36,658 nt of DNA from a virus. Shown in pieces: positions 6,886 through 16,669 of the stretch (positions within the stretch are counted from its first letter, which is position 1; every line of letters starts with the position of its first letter). Location: the IMG/VR virus record IMGVR_UViG_3300032116_000635, positions 1-36,658 of that record; one strand, 5' to 3'. The notes under the pieces were generated by a model that had not been told where the DNA came from, did not search any database, and saw nothing but the letters and a program-made list of their open reading frames with translations. The translations under genes and the position numbers were made by a program.

Positions 6886-7103
6886 CAAGCCCCAACTGGC
6901 TCGCCTCGTATGTGTATCGACTCGCCAGTGTCACCGGTTGGGGCTTCCACGAGTGCATGTGGGGAGTCCCCTATGCTGCCGGTCTCCAAATCCTGGACGC
7001 CGATTCATTCAGCCGTGGCATTCCTCGCGTTTATCTGCGCGACGATCCATCGGCGGTTTTTGACTCCCTCGCAGCCATAGAAAGCGTCTTTCAAAAACTC
7101 TAA
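6882..7103 (+). CDS. Frameshift extension of the tail chaperone (gpT-like part)
   Basis: In the -1 frame relative to the gene at 6478, 73 codons are open from 6882 to TAA 7101-7103. Fused to the 135-residue zero-frame part this gives about 208 residues. The segment has NWLASYVYRLASVTGWGFHE at its start, an aromatic, hydrophobic region of the sort expected to contact the tape measure and tube subunits, and ends in AIESVFQKL. An ATG at 6912 could start a free 63-residue product, but there is no ribosome site, so synthesis by frameshift is the better reading. Confidence 0.75.
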   Translation, partial: VASPNWLASYVYRLASVTGWGFHECMWGVPYAAGLQILDADSFSRGIPRVYLRDDPSAVFDSLAAIESVFQKL

Positions 7104-7930
7104 TGGGAGCCAGCGTCACACTCGAAAAAACAGGCATGGAGGAATTCTTTGAATTCTATGCCAAGGCGCGCCAGAAAACGATGCCCGAAGTCCTGCGCAT
7201 CAATGCGCGTTTGCTGGCCGTGGAGCTTGCACACCGCACCCAGCCTTACGGCAAGAATGACTCCGTGAAGAAAGTCGCCGAAGGAGCCATTGCAAGAGAC
7301 TTACTAGGGGGCAAAGCACGATACGGCCTTTTTGCTCCGATTACTGATTTTATGGCTGAAAACGCAGAGGACTACCCTAGTGGAAACATTCGGCTTTTCA
7401 TAAAAAAGGACGGCACGGTTTACGGCACAGACAAAGCGCATTTCCGTCGTTTTGCTACAAAGGGCTCTTTAAGGCTCCTACACAAAAAGGCTTTTACTAA
7501 CGGTAAAATGTCATCTGCTGGCAGCGGCACGCGCGACATTGGACGGTGGAAGTTTATAGATAAATACTTCGTTCCGCCCGAGGTGCTCAGCGAATATGTG
7601 GCCAGCGTTCAAGCCAAAGTCGGGCTGGCCAAGTCCGGCTGGGCGGCCTGCGCCAAGCAACTGAAAGGCGCAGTGACAGGTAGCCCCACGCGAGGCATTC
7701 CCCGCTGGGTCACACGGCACCTCGGAGATTTCGGCTTCGGGTATATTCAAGACAACGCCGACAAGGCCGACAACCCCAGCATCACGCTTACGAACACCTG
7801 CCGGTATGCTGACAAGGTTTGTCCGGAAAACACCCGCGCCGCCGCCGTGGCCATGGTGAAACAAAACATGGTGAAGCAAGTCCTGAGCATGCTCCGCTAC
7901 GAGCGCAAACAAATGAAAGCCGCCGCGTAA
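7103..7930 (+). CDS. Hypothetical tail protein between chaperone and tape measure
   Basis: 275 residues; its ATG shares the last base of the preceding TAA (TAATG). It is mainly charged and helical. The middle (about 60-155) contains many Lys/Arg and is encoded by distinctly less GC-rich DNA than the flanks. The C-terminus TAAAVAMVKQNMVKQVLSML is amphipathic (here read around residues 245-265). I do not recognise a family. Genes at this position are usually part of the tail or tail assembly. The compositional dip suggests a replaced segment. Confidence 0.65.
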   Translation: MGASVTLEKTGMEEFFEFYAKARQKTMPEVLRINARLLAVELAHRTQPYGKNDSVKKVAEGAIARDLLGGKARYGLFAPITDFMAENAEDYPSGNIRLFIKKDGTVYGTDKAHFRRFATKGSLRLLHKKAFTNGKMSSAGSGTRDIGRWKFIDKYFVPPEVLSEYVASVQAKVGLAKSGWAACAKQLKGAVTGSPTRGIPRWVTRHLGDFGFGYIQDNADKADNPSITLTNTCRYADKVCPENTRAAAVAMVKQNMVKQVLSMLRYERKQMKAAA

Positions 7931-7934
7931 TTTT

Positions 7935-10151
7935 ATGGCCGACGCAACAGTCACATTCGCCGCCAAAGACCTCAACCTCGGGTCCACGATCGAGAAGCTC
8001 AAAAAGGAACTCGGGGCCACACAGAACGCCGCGCAAGGAGCCTCCAAAGGCTTCGACCTCTCTTTCGGCAAGATCGGCCTCGCGGCTGGTGTGGCCGGTG
8101 CGGCTGTCAAGGCTGGCATGATGGCGGTCGAGGGCGCGACCGCCGCCGCCCGCGCGGTGGTGGATGGATTTGGCAAAGCGATCGATCTCGGCGGAAAGCT
8201 CACGGACCTTTCCTCACGCACCGGCGAAACGGCGGGCAGCCTGATGGTGCTCCAGCGCGCGTTTGAAAACTCCGATGTCGGCGCGGACAAGGTCGGTTCC
8301 ACGATTAACAAGTTGCAGAAATTCATGGCCGAGGCCGCTGCCGGTGGGGCCGAGCAGACCGCCACGATGCAGGCGCTCGGCATCTCGATGAGCGACCTCG
8401 CGGGAAAAACTCCCACCGAGCAGCTCCAAGTCTTCGCCCAAAAGATCGCCGGGATTTCCGACCCCGCCCAGCGCGCCCGCGCCTCGATGGAGGTTTTCGG
8501 CAAATCCGGCGGCGAACTCCTCCCTCTCCTCAATAATTTCTCTGGCGAACTGGAAACCGCGAAGGGCCAACTCGGCTCGATGCCTGGCGTGATGGATCGC
8601 ACGGCCAAGGCGCTCGACGACTTGGGCGACAACTACAAGGCGATCCAGGCGAAAACCATGGAGTTCGCCGCTGGCTTCCTCGAGGACGCGCTCCCCGCGC
8701 TCAATGCTTTCGTGGCCTCCCTATCCGGCGTCGATGCCGCCAGTTTCGGCCAATCCCTCATGAAGCAAGTCATGAGCGTGGCGGATTTCCTCGTCGGCGC
8801 TTTCAAAGCCCCAATGCCTGCCATCGAGGCGATAGGCCTCGGCCTCCTCGCCGGGGTGAAAATCGCGGGCAACAACTACCTCAACTCGCTCATCGACGCG
8901 GGCCGGTTCGCCAAGGCGTTTTTCTCCTCCGATCTCCCTGGCGTGATCTCCGGAGTGCTCGGCAACACGCTCCTCAAGGTCTTTGTGGATGGCGCAAAAG
9001 CCCTCCTCGATGGAATAAACAGCGTGATCAAAGCCTTCGAGACATGGCTCGGGGCGGCGATCGGCAATGTCGTCGATTTTTTCACGACCAAATTCTCGGG
9101 CGTGATGAACGCCGTCGCTCAGGATTTCCAAGCAGCGATGAGCGACCCCATCGGATTCGTTAGTGGCAAGCTGGACAGCGCCCTGGCGGCCGTGATGGCT
9201 AATGGCGGCGACACCTTCCAGACCTCGTTCGACAAAGCCGGTGGCAGCGCGCTCGACAAGATCAGCGCTGGTCTCGGCGCAGCTTCGGAGGAATACGGCA
9301 ACAAGATCGTGGACGGCTCGATCCGCGCCAAGGATGAGTTCGACAAACTCGTGGGCACCCTCGGAAAGAGCGATCAGGACTTCTTTGGGGCGAAAGAAAC
9401 CGCCACGGCCGCCGCCGAGAAATTCGGCGAGGTCAAAGCCGTCGGCACCAAGCTCCGCGAAGATTTCGAGAAATCGACCGCCGAAGCAGGGAAAGCAAAA
9501 GACAACACCTCCGCCGCCGCCGCCGAGGCGGCCGCCCTCGCTGGCAGTTTCAACAAAGCCGAAGGCTCCTCCAAAAAAATCAAAGACGACATGAGCGAGT
9601 CGGCGAAGCTCATGAAATCCATCGCCGACGCTGAGGCTAAAGATGCGGCAGACAAAGGCGGCCGCCTCGCCAAGCGCGCCCAGGACCAGGTCGCCCGGGG
9701 AGACTTTGAAGGAGCGCGCAAGACCGCCGGAAAGATCGCCGAAAACGAAGCCCAAGCGGCCATCACCGGCGTCGGCAAAAACCGCGACCGCCGCAACATC
9801 GCCGACATCGGCAAGGACTACGGCCTAAACCAAGGCCTCGGCGAAAGCTCTAGCGGCTTCCGCGAGCGCATTCGCTCCGCCCGCGAGGCTGGCGTCTACA
9901 ACGACTTTTCCAAACTCGATAAGCCCGCCTCCGGCCTCGATGCCATGAAAGCCAAAGGATCCCTCAAAGACGACATTGCCGACCGCCGCGCCGGAGTGGA
10001 TAAGCCCGGCCAAGACGGCCAGAAGCCACCGGCTCAAGGCGACTCCGGAGGGAAATCCGGCGGCAAGTCCACCCTCGAAAGCCTCGTCGAGAAAATCCAC
10101 ACCCTCGTCGAAAAAATCGAACCCCGCCTGCCCGTCGCCGCCCTCGTATGA
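7935..10151 (+). CDS. Tail tape measure protein
   Basis: 738 residues, the longest gene of the tail-shaft module. Ala/Gly/Lys-rich helical repeats dominate. Hydrophobic segments occur near residues 48-70 (IGLAAGVAGAAVKAG) and 280-310 (IEAIGLGLLAGVKIAG), and long coiled-coil-like stretches near 480-620. The N-terminal third (RTGETAGSLMVLQRAFENSD) resembles the TP901-type tape measure core. It sets tail length and helps DNA entry; 738 residues suggests a tail of about 110 nm by the usual 0.15 nm per residue rule. Its TGA overlaps the next ATG (10148-10151). Confidence 0.9.
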   Translation: MADATVTFAAKDLNLGSTIEKLKKELGATQNAAQGASKGFDLSFGKIGLAAGVAGAAVKAGMMAVEGATAAARAVVDGFGKAIDLGGKLTDLSSRTGETAGSLMVLQRAFENSDVGADKVGSTINKLQKFMAEAAAGGAEQTATMQALGISMSDLAGKTPTEQLQVFAQKIAGISDPAQRARASMEVFGKSGGELLPLLNNFSGELETAKGQLGSMPGVMDRTAKALDDLGDNYKAIQAKTMEFAAGFLEDALPALNAFVASLSGVDAASFGQSLMKQVMSVADFLVGAFKAPMPAIEAIGLGLLAGVKIAGNNYLNSLIDAGRFAKAFFSSDLPGVISGVLGNTLLKVFVDGAKALLDGINSVIKAFETWLGAAIGNVVDFFTTKFSGVMNAVAQDFQAAMSDPIGFVSGKLDSALAAVMANGGDTFQTSFDKAGGSALDKISAGLGAASEEYGNKIVDGSIRAKDEFDKLVGTLGKSDQDFFGAKETATAAAEKFGEVKAVGTKLREDFEKSTAEAGKAKDNTSAAAAEAAALAGSFNKAEGSSKKIKDDMSESAKLMKSIADAEAKDAADKGGRLAKRAQDQVARGDFEGARKTAGKIAENEAQAAITGVGKNRDRRNIADIGKDYGLNQGLGESSSGFRERIRSAREAGVYNDFSKLDKPASGLDAMKAKGSLKDDIADRRAGVDKPGQDGQKPPAQGDSGGKSGGKSTLESLVEKIHTLVEKIEPRLPVAALV

Positions 10152-10762
10152 CAACGATCTATTCCGCCACAGGCACCTTCCCGCTCAAAATCCGCGAGTC
10201 CACTTCCACGCGCTTCTCCGGACTTATCGAGTATTCCGCGACTTACCTTGTCGAAAAAGGTTCAACACCTCCTGGCTTTTCCGTTGGCGTCCTCATACCC
10301 ACCACCTCGGGGTCTGTTTCGATCTACCCTGGCGTCCGCATAACCAGAGCCAACGACAACGCGTTCGATGAAATGGAAGTCACGGCCTACGGCCACAACA
10401 TTTTCGGAAACAACCGCGTCGTCTACGGCACAGAGGTGCTGGAGTTGTCGCAAACATTCCAGACCCTTGACCAAACTCAGGATCCCCCGGTCGCCACAAG
10501 CTGGACGGTCTACGAATCATGGCGATGCGAAACTGTTACGAAGCACAGCGTGATTCGAAATGATTCCGCCAATTACTCGGACCCGTTTAATAGTTTGGAG
10601 CGGAGCATGATTCGGCGGTGGGTCGTTGGCGAGGTTGCCAATGGCGGCAGGGACAGCTTGCGCATCGTTTGGAATACTGGTCGCCGCGATGTCTCACGCA
10701 CAAATTTTGGCGCATGGGATGAAGTCGCCGTGATGAAAGGCTACATTCCTGAGGTCTCATGA
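10148..10762 (+). CDS. Hypothetical distal tail protein
   Basis: 204 residues, beta-rich, with many Ser/Thr and aromatic residues (TGTFPLKIRESTSTRFSGL near the start, SWTVYESWRCETV near 118-130). Overlaps the tape-measure gene by ATGA and the next gene by ATGA at 10759-10762. Following the tape measure, genes commonly encode distal tail or baseplate proteins. I cannot assign a family. Confidence 0.65.
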   Translation: MTTIYSATGTFPLKIRESTSTRFSGLIEYSATYLVEKGSTPPGFSVGVLIPTTSGSVSIYPGVRITRANDNAFDEMEVTAYGHNIFGNNRVVYGTEVLELSQTFQTLDQTQDPPVATSWTVYESWRCETVTKHSVIRNDSANYSDPFNSLERSMIRRWVVGEVANGGRDSLRIVWNTGRRDVSRTNFGAWDEVAVMKGYIPEVS

Positions 10763-11058
10763 AGTTCCCCGTTGATTTCGAGCAGAAGGCCCAAGCCGCT
10801 CGCTCAGCCAGCGGCGGTGGCTACCCCGTGCAGATCAGTTCGGCCGACCTCATGGCCAACTTCGCCTATGCCGCGCTCGATGCCAAGAGCGTCGTGCAAG
10901 GTGCTCCGCAACCTTTCTCGACCACGCAGGAGAATCAAGGCGGCACAAAGACCGTGCGGATGCTCACCTTCAACCCACCCCCGCCGACGGACGGCAAAAC
11001 CTATGTCTTCGCCTTCTCCGGTGGAGCTTTCAAATGGCTCCCGACTGAGGAGTGCTGA
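10759..11058 (+). CDS. Small tail protein with C-terminal W-L-x-T-E-E-C motif
   Basis: 99 residues. It has an N-terminal Lys/Ala/Gln-rich helix, a proline-rich segment FNPPPPTDG (about 72-80) and a C-terminus ending FKWLPTEEC. The same ending, W-[LI]-x-T-E-E-C at the very C-terminus, occurs in the poly-Gly protein at 16669-16884. I infer a short interaction or anchoring tag for distal tail proteins. Translationally coupled to the preceding gene by ATGA. Confidence 0.65.
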   Translation: MKFPVDFEQKAQAARSASGGGYPVQISSADLMANFAYAALDAKSVVQGAPQPFSTTQENQGGTKTVRMLTFNPPPPTDGKTYVFAFSGGAFKWLPTEEC

Positions 11059-11060
11059 GT

Positions 11061-11084
11061 TTTGACATGGAAGAATAAGCAATG
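11061..11084 (+). promoter_or_regulatory. TTTGACATG motif before the giant Ig protein
   Basis: TTTGACATG lies 3 nt after the TGA of the gene ending at 11058 and the ATG start (11082) follows 20 nt after the first T of TTGACA, as before the genes at 377 and 24451. Unlike the 377, 665 and 4850 sites, no strong hairpin forms. Confidence 0.45.
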
Positions 11085-14000
11085 ATCGAAATTCCGAGTG
11101 GCCAGATTTTGTATGGGAACGCTTACGCTCCATTTTCTGGAAGCTTTTTATCGACCGGGCAAATCGATTCATGGAGCGCTTCTGGATTACCTTCGGGATT
11201 TGAAATAGACAAAAACACAGGCGAGGTAACGGGAACTGCAATACGCGTTCAGAATTACCCGCTGACGATTGTCGCCAAAAAGCATCTAAGCCTCTCTCAA
11301 ATTGCAGGCGGATGTTTAGGAATCACTACTTCAGGCGATCTTGCCCAGTGGGCGCATGCGGGCGGGGAGTTGTTTTTCTCCGAGCTTCCGGCCCATGCCA
11401 ATTTAGTAAGTGCTGACCATAATGTCGTAGCCAATGCGGCCGGGCAGGTTTTTTGTTTTAATTGCAACACGCCGCTTGCTGGCATTTCAGGCGTCACCAA
11501 AGTTCGTTCTGGGTTCAACCACTATCTTGGGCTGAAAAGCGATGGCTCGGTGGTTGCGTGGGGGGCTTTTGACGAGTTGGAAATTGTTCGGGAATCCATG
11601 CTCGGAGTGCCTTCGACGGCCGTGAATGTTATCGATGTCTGCGCCGGGAGGTATCATTCTCTAGCTCTTAAAAGCGATGGCACCGTAGTTGCTTGGGGAG
11701 TTAATACATTTGGTCAGACAAGTGTCCCGGAAGGCTTAAGCTCAGTTGTAGCCATTGCCGCAGGTCAAAATTTATCTTTTGCTCTAAAGTCTAATGGGGA
11801 TGTCATAATTTGGGGAAAATACGAAGGTGCGACAGTCTCAGGCGACATTCTCGCACAAAATATTTCCCGCATCTTTGCTGGTGACCTTGGAGGAAGCGAA
11901 GCCTTTATTCTCATAAACGAGGATGGATCAGGATATGCGAAAGCTATCCAGGCTTTTACAGGATTAAACTTTTCCGCCGTTGGGATCGATGATTTCGTTT
12001 GCCCCAAAAGCCATGATTACGGGAATAATACATATAACCCAAATTATACGGACTTTTTGATTTTGAGTGGAGGGGTTTTAGAGACTTTGATCGGGCGGGA
12101 ATACCCGCAATATGCATCCGCTGCCGAGGAAGCAACACAGCAAGCGACGCTAAGCATTCTTGGCGGAACGCCAATCATCAAACCAGGCCAAGTCTTAACT
12201 GGAAAAATTGGAGCTTTATTTATTGAGCGAGTGCAACTTGAAGACAAGTTCAACCGCCCCGCAGATTCTTGGAGCGCCACAGGTCTACCACCTGGACTCG
12301 GGATCAACGAAAACACCGGCGACATCATCGGAATCTCGCCTGAGATTGCGGGGGAGTGGAATATTTCCGTCACGGCGACCGGCCCCGGCGGAAACGACAC
12401 CGAATCCCTCTCTATCATCATCGAAGTCGGCGCGCCGATCATTTCGCCAGATCAATCTTTTAACGGGAAAGTCGGGGATTCGTTTAATGCAACGCCAAGC
12501 CTTGACGACGAAGCAAACCGCCCGGCAGAGAGCTGGACTGCCACCGGTCTCCCCGCAGGGCTTTCGCTCAACATCTCCACTGGAGAGATCAACGGCACGC
12601 CGACCGCAAAAGGCTTTTTCGTTTCGTCTTTAAGAGCTACAGGCCCAGGAGGAGTTGGCAATGCTACAGGCATTACATTTACCATTGCCGAAGGCGCTCC
12701 GATTATTTCCCCAGCACAAACTGGATCGGGTAAAGTTGGAACGGCATTTAGTAAAACATTTACACTCACCGATTCAATAAACCGCCCAGCTACCGAATGG
12801 AGTGCCGAGGGACTACCAAGTTGGGCTTCTCTCGACTCAGTAACCGGGGCAATCACCGGCACTCCGGAAGATGTCGAGACCGCAACGATCACGCTCACGG
12901 CCACCGGACCCGGCGGCTCGGACACCGAGACAGCGACAATCTCCATCGCCATCGGCGTGCCTATCATCACTGCCGGGCAGACATTCGCCGGTAAAGTCGG
13001 TGATGCGTTCTCGGCAAATATCTCGCTCGATGATGCTCTCGACCGCCCTGCCACCGCATGGGCCGCCACGGGCCTGCCTGCGGGCCTCTTGATCAACTCA
13101 TCCACAGGGGCGATCACCGGAGCACCCGCAACCATTGGCTCTTTTACTGCTAGCATCGCCGCATCAAATGGCGCAGGGATCGGAGCCTCACAGAGCGTCG
13201 GATTCACCATTGAGGCTGGCGCTCCTGTCGTCGCTCCAAACCAATCGCTCTCCGGCACCGTGGGCTTGGCCTTCTCCTCAGGCATTGCGCTCACCAACTC
13301 CGCGAACCGCCCCGCCACCTCCTACACCTTCACCGGCCTTCCCGCGTGGGCGGCGACCAACTCCTCCACCGGCCTCATAACTGGCACGCCGACAGCCACA
13401 GGCACCACGACCTTTTCGGTGACAGCCACCGGCCCCGGCGGCACCAGCGAGGCCACCAATGTCTCGCTCGTTATTTCCGCCAGTGGTGGAGGTGGCGGCG
13501 GTGGAGGCGGAACAACCACCACTCGATTTATGCTCGCACCAAACCAAACTTTCACCGCCTCACTCGGCGTTCCTTTCGAGGCCACTCCAGTTCTCCTACA
13601 AGGCACCGTCGACACATGGTATGCCAGTGGCCTGCCCGGCTGGGCCACGATCAACCCCACCACCGGCGAGATCACCGGCACGCCGACCTTTTCGGGCGTG
13701 ACCGCTTTCAATCTCAGCGCAATCGATTCAGAGAATAACTACTCAAGCGCACAGGCCACGCTCGCCGTAACAGCGTGGAATGTCCGGGAGATTTTCGTGG
13801 ATGTCCGCGAAAGGAAAATCCTATCAGTCGCCAACAGCCGATATCCGCTTTCCAAGATCACTCTCAAGCGCGACGACAAGATCCCATTCCGCATCATCTT
13901 CGTGGACGAAGAGACTCCTTTCAGTATCCCCGAGTCGTTCTCTGTCTCCGTGGGCTTGAAGAAAAATTTCAACGACGAGGAATATCTCGCCTTCTCTCCA

Positions 14001-14519
14001 GACATCTCCGGCACGCTGGACCTCTCGAGCGAGCCCATCCAGGAGCTTTTCCTCGGCGGCGCGGAATCTTCCACCGGATTCTTCGAGGTCAAATGGGAGG
14101 ACGCCACGAGCGCCTTCCGCACCGTGAAGCTCCCCGCTGAAATCCAGAACTCCGTCATCCGTGGCAACGACTACACAGCCGCCGCCTACTTCGGGGCCGA
14201 TGCCGGAAGCACAACCGCCAGCACATCCGCCGAAGTCCGTGCCATCAGCGCGCCGATCTTCGGCCCGGCTAAAGGCAACAGCTACACGATCCCGATATCC
14301 CCTGGGGACACCCGCGTCACCATCGCCTATCCATCAGCCCTCGGCGACCTCGCCAGCGTGCGTTACGCGCAATTCAACAACGCCGAAGTGCTCGACACTT
14401 TTGTCAAGACCACCGTGGAAGTCTCTGCCTCTGGAAGCTCCGCCACCACCTACTCGGTCTACACCTACACGGCCGGAATTCCTTTCGAGGATTTCGCCAC
14501 CTACACGGTCACGATCTAA
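11082..14519 (+). CDS. Giant distal tail/adhesin protein: RCC1 propeller, putative-Ig repeats, BppU-like C-terminus
   Basis: 1145 residues. An N-terminal putative-Ig (He_PIG) unit (about 5-65) is followed by RCC1-like beta-propeller repeats (about 70-250, with LKSDGSVVAWG and LKSDGTVVAWG). Five tandem He_PIG domains run about 363-800, each beginning like G-x-P-I-I-x-P-x-Q and carrying x-x-TGLPxGL and TGxITG. A poly-Gly linker (about 802-811) precedes one more He_PIG unit. The C-terminal module (about 900-1030, IFVDVRERKILS onward) matches the stand-alone protein at 18004. I infer a surface-exposed fibre that contacts host glycans or proteins. The 5' third is lower in GC, suggesting acquisition of the propeller. 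TAATG overlap with the next gene. Confidence 0.8.
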   Translation: MIEIPSGQILYGNAYAPFSGSFLSTGQIDSWSASGLPSGFEIDKNTGEVTGTAIRVQNYPLTIVAKKHLSLSQIAGGCLGITTSGDLAQWAHAGGELFFSELPAHANLVSADHNVVANAAGQVFCFNCNTPLAGISGVTKVRSGFNHYLGLKSDGSVVAWGAFDELEIVRESMLGVPSTAVNVIDVCAGRYHSLALKSDGTVVAWGVNTFGQTSVPEGLSSVVAIAAGQNLSFALKSNGDVIIWGKYEGATVSGDILAQNISRIFAGDLGGSEAFILINEDGSGYAKAIQAFTGLNFSAVGIDDFVCPKSHDYGNNTYNPNYTDFLILSGGVLETLIGREYPQYASAAEEATQQATLSILGGTPIIKPGQVLTGKIGALFIERVQLEDKFNRPADSWSATGLPPGLGINENTGDIIGISPEIAGEWNISVTATGPGGNDTESLSIIIEVGAPIISPDQSFNGKVGDSFNATPSLDDEANRPAESWTATGLPAGLSLNISTGEINGTPTAKGFFVSSLRATGPGGVGNATGITFTIAEGAPIISPAQTGSGKVGTAFSKTFTLTDSINRPATEWSAEGLPSWASLDSVTGAITGTPEDVETATITLTATGPGGSDTETATISIAIGVPIITAGQTFAGKVGDAFSANISLDDALDRPATAWAATGLPAGLLINSSTGAITGAPATIGSFTASIAASNGAGIGASQSVGFTIEAGAPVVAPNQSLSGTVGLAFSSGIALTNSANRPATSYTFTGLPAWAATNSSTGLITGTPTATGTTTFSVTATGPGGTSEATNVSLVISASGGGGGGGGGTTTTRFMLAPNQTFTASLGVPFEATPVLLQGTVDTWYASGLPGWATINPTTGEITGTPTFSGVTAFNLSAIDSENNYSSAQATLAVTAWNVREIFVDVRERKILSVANSRYPLSKITLKRDDKIPFRIIFVDEETPFSIPESFSVSVGLKKNFNDEEYLAFSPDISGTLDLSSEPIQELFLGGAESSTGFFEVKWEDATSAFRTVKLPAEIQNSVIRGNDYTAAAYFGADAGSTTASTSAEVRAISAPIFGPAKGNSYTIPISPGDTRVTIAYPSALGDLASVRYAQFNNAEVLDTFVKTTVEVSASGSSATTYSVYTYTAGIPFEDFATYTVTI

Positions 14520-16669
14520 TGCCTACTCCACTCTCCATCCCTAAAGGCTTTCGGCGCCTCAACGATTTCGCGCTCGACCCGAGCTGCATTTTCACGACCA
14601 AAGAATCGTTGGATGAATACGCCTCCACGAATCCTACGGCCTACCCCGGCCAGACCTGCGCCGTAGTGCTTGGCGAATCCGCCGAGCTGTATGTGCTCAA
14701 TGCGCAAAAACTCCCGGTCATCGCCTCCGGCTCCGGTGGCGGCAGCCAGCTTGCCGAATACCTCGAAGCTCGCCAGATCGTCCTGACCGGCGAGCAGGCT
14801 GAGGAAACCACGCTGAGCATCTTCGAGGAACTCGCCGCCAACACGCCATTCCACCGCCCTAAGATCGGCAACCTGCCCGACCGAAAAGGCTGGATTAGCG
14901 AGGTCACCAGCGTCTCGGTGACCGCCGAGGTCGAGGGCTCACCCATCACCACCCCGATTACCGCCGGGCAGGACTTCGAGTTTTTCGCCGACCGCCAGTG
15001 CTTCTATTTCACCGACCCCGAAACGACCGGAGAATTTGCAATCACCGGCGCGGCTTCCCGCAATTCGATCCAATTCGGCGTTTCTATCTCAGGCACGCAA
15101 GCCACTCCCGCCAGCTTCACGACCACCCATATCGACACCGCCTCGCCGACATTTGAGATCACCGCGATCAGCGTCGACAGCGAAGATGCCGGAAGCGAGA
15201 CGATCGAAGGATTTTATTTCGACAAGGCCACTTCCTCGGTATTCTTCCACACGGCTCTTACCGCATCATCGATCTCCTCGACCTTCCAGACAAACCTCAG
15301 CGACACCATCGACCTCTCCCTCTCTGGCATTGCCGACTCGGCTACCGTGGCCGTCCCCAAAGACCTCTGGCCAAGCATCGCCGAGGTCACCGTGAATGGA
15401 GTCGCCGCCGATCCGGCCACCTACTCGCTCGAGGGCAACACGCTCACATTCTCCCCGGCGATTACCACTTCGAGCCTCATCGTCGTCAGCGGCCCGTCCG
15501 CTCACTACACCGCCTTCAGCTTCACCGGCTCCACGCTCACGCTCCCCACCTCCCTCGAGGCTGTGATCGAGACGACCGCCTACAACCCCGAAGTCGGCGG
15601 AGTCTCTTGGGGCTCCGAGTTCAACCCATTCGCCGTTCTCGAAAAGACCGACGCCGACACCGACACCCTCCACCTCGGCTGGAACTACCCAACCGGCGTG
15701 ACAGATGGGTTTTTCACCATCGATGCGGCGGACGGCGACACGACCTACCAATTTCAATTTTATTGGTGGCCCGGCAATGCCTTTGAGCTGCCGACATTCT
15801 TGGACAATGTCCACACACTCGCGCTTGATGGAGCCGCACAGCTCGTCGTTTTTGACCCCTCCACACAGAAACTCCTTTTCTCGGCCTCCCAATCAGGCAG
15901 CCTCAATTACTCCGCCACCCACAAAGCCTACGAAGGCCTTGCCCGTGGCGGCGAGGCGCTCGAGATCGTCGAGGAGATCCCCGGCATCTTTGCCACCACA
16001 TGCGGCACCGGCCACTATGTCAGCACTCTCCGCACGCTGAACCCTTCGCAGGATTGGTATCATTGGTGGGTGCAGGAGTGGGGGCGCGCACTTGTGCAGA
16101 TCGTGGACGACCAAAACATCGTCATCTACCAGGACGAAAGCGAAGGCGCGTTCCAAAAAGCGCGCCCAGGCTACACCGCGCTCGACCTTAAGCCGCTCAC
16201 CCTCAAGCTCCCGCTTGCCGCCTTGTGGGGACTCGCCCGCCGAGACGACACCAGCTTTTTCCAAGAGGCCTTCTCGCCCGACTTCGCGCCTATGGCATTC
16301 AGCTCTGCCACCTACCCCGCGCTCGACGACTCCCAGCGCTACGCCGCCGACTCCATGGCAGCAGGCAAAACCGTGACCCTCTCGACCAACCAGACCGCCC
16401 CCGTGCGCGGTGTCCAAGGCGTCACAATCGCTGGCCCAAGTCCCACCTACTTCGCAGGCTCCACGATCCCTTACATCGCGCTCTCCACCTACAAATTTTT
16501 CGTCGTGAAATGCACGAACCCCGCTGGGAACTCGTCTTTGACATCCGGCCAAAAATACCTCCTCTGCGCGAATAATGTCCAACTCGACTCCAAAGCCATC
16601 ATGGTCAATATAACCAACCAAGGATACAACATCGCCGCTGACCTCTACGAAATAAGGAGGGCGATCTAA
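14519..16669 (+). CDS. Large hypothetical tail protein
   Basis: 716 residues, beta-rich and Thr/Ser-rich, with no transmembrane segment. The start PLSIPKGFRRLNDFALDPSC is followed by a Gly/Ser linker (about 71-76, SGSGGGS), then Ig-like beta stretches (about 210-340, with SLSGIADSATVAVPKDLW) and a C-terminal region rich in Ala and aromatic residues (LPLAALWGLARRDD near 560). I recognise no family. Its place between two adhesin-like genes suggests a baseplate or fibre component. It overlaps the next ATG by TAATG, where a GGAGG sequence lies about 9 bases upstream. Confidence 0.7.
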   Translation: MPTPLSIPKGFRRLNDFALDPSCIFTTKESLDEYASTNPTAYPGQTCAVVLGESAELYVLNAQKLPVIASGSGGGSQLAEYLEARQIVLTGEQAEETTLSIFEELAANTPFHRPKIGNLPDRKGWISEVTSVSVTAEVEGSPITTPITAGQDFEFFADRQCFYFTDPETTGEFAITGAASRNSIQFGVSISGTQATPASFTTTHIDTASPTFEITAISVDSEDAGSETIEGFYFDKATSSVFFHTALTASSISSTFQTNLSDTIDLSLSGIADSATVAVPKDLWPSIAEVTVNGVAADPATYSLEGNTLTFSPAITTSSLIVVSGPSAHYTAFSFTGSTLTLPTSLEAVIETTAYNPEVGGVSWGSEFNPFAVLEKTDADTDTLHLGWNYPTGVTDGFFTIDAADGDTTYQFQFYWWPGNAFELPTFLDNVHTLALDGAAQLVVFDPSTQKLLFSASQSGSLNYSATHKAYEGLARGGEALEIVEEIPGIFATTCGTGHYVSTLRTLNPSQDWYHWWVQEWGRALVQIVDDQNIVIYQDESEGAFQKARPGYTALDLKPLTLKLPLAALWGLARRDDTSFFQEAFSPDFAPMAFSSATYPALDDSQRYAADSMAAGKTVTLSTNQTAPVRGVQGVTIAGPSPTYFAGSTIPYIALSTYKFFVVKCTNPAGNSSLTSGQKYLLCANNVQLDSKAIMVNITNQGYNIAADLYEIRRAI

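Noticed and set aside
6912-7103. Independent gene starting at ATG 6912
   Set aside because: No ribosome site, and the frame is better explained as the -1 frameshift extension from the GGGAAAG site.
8721-9755. Long - strand frame opposite the tape measure gene
   Set aside because: Antisense to a well-supported gene in GC-rich DNA, no ribosome site or domain recognised.
12170-13480. CRISPR-like array in the Ig-repeat gene
   Set aside because: The repeats are protein-domain repeats of about 270 bases with divergent DNA, not short identical repeats with spacers.
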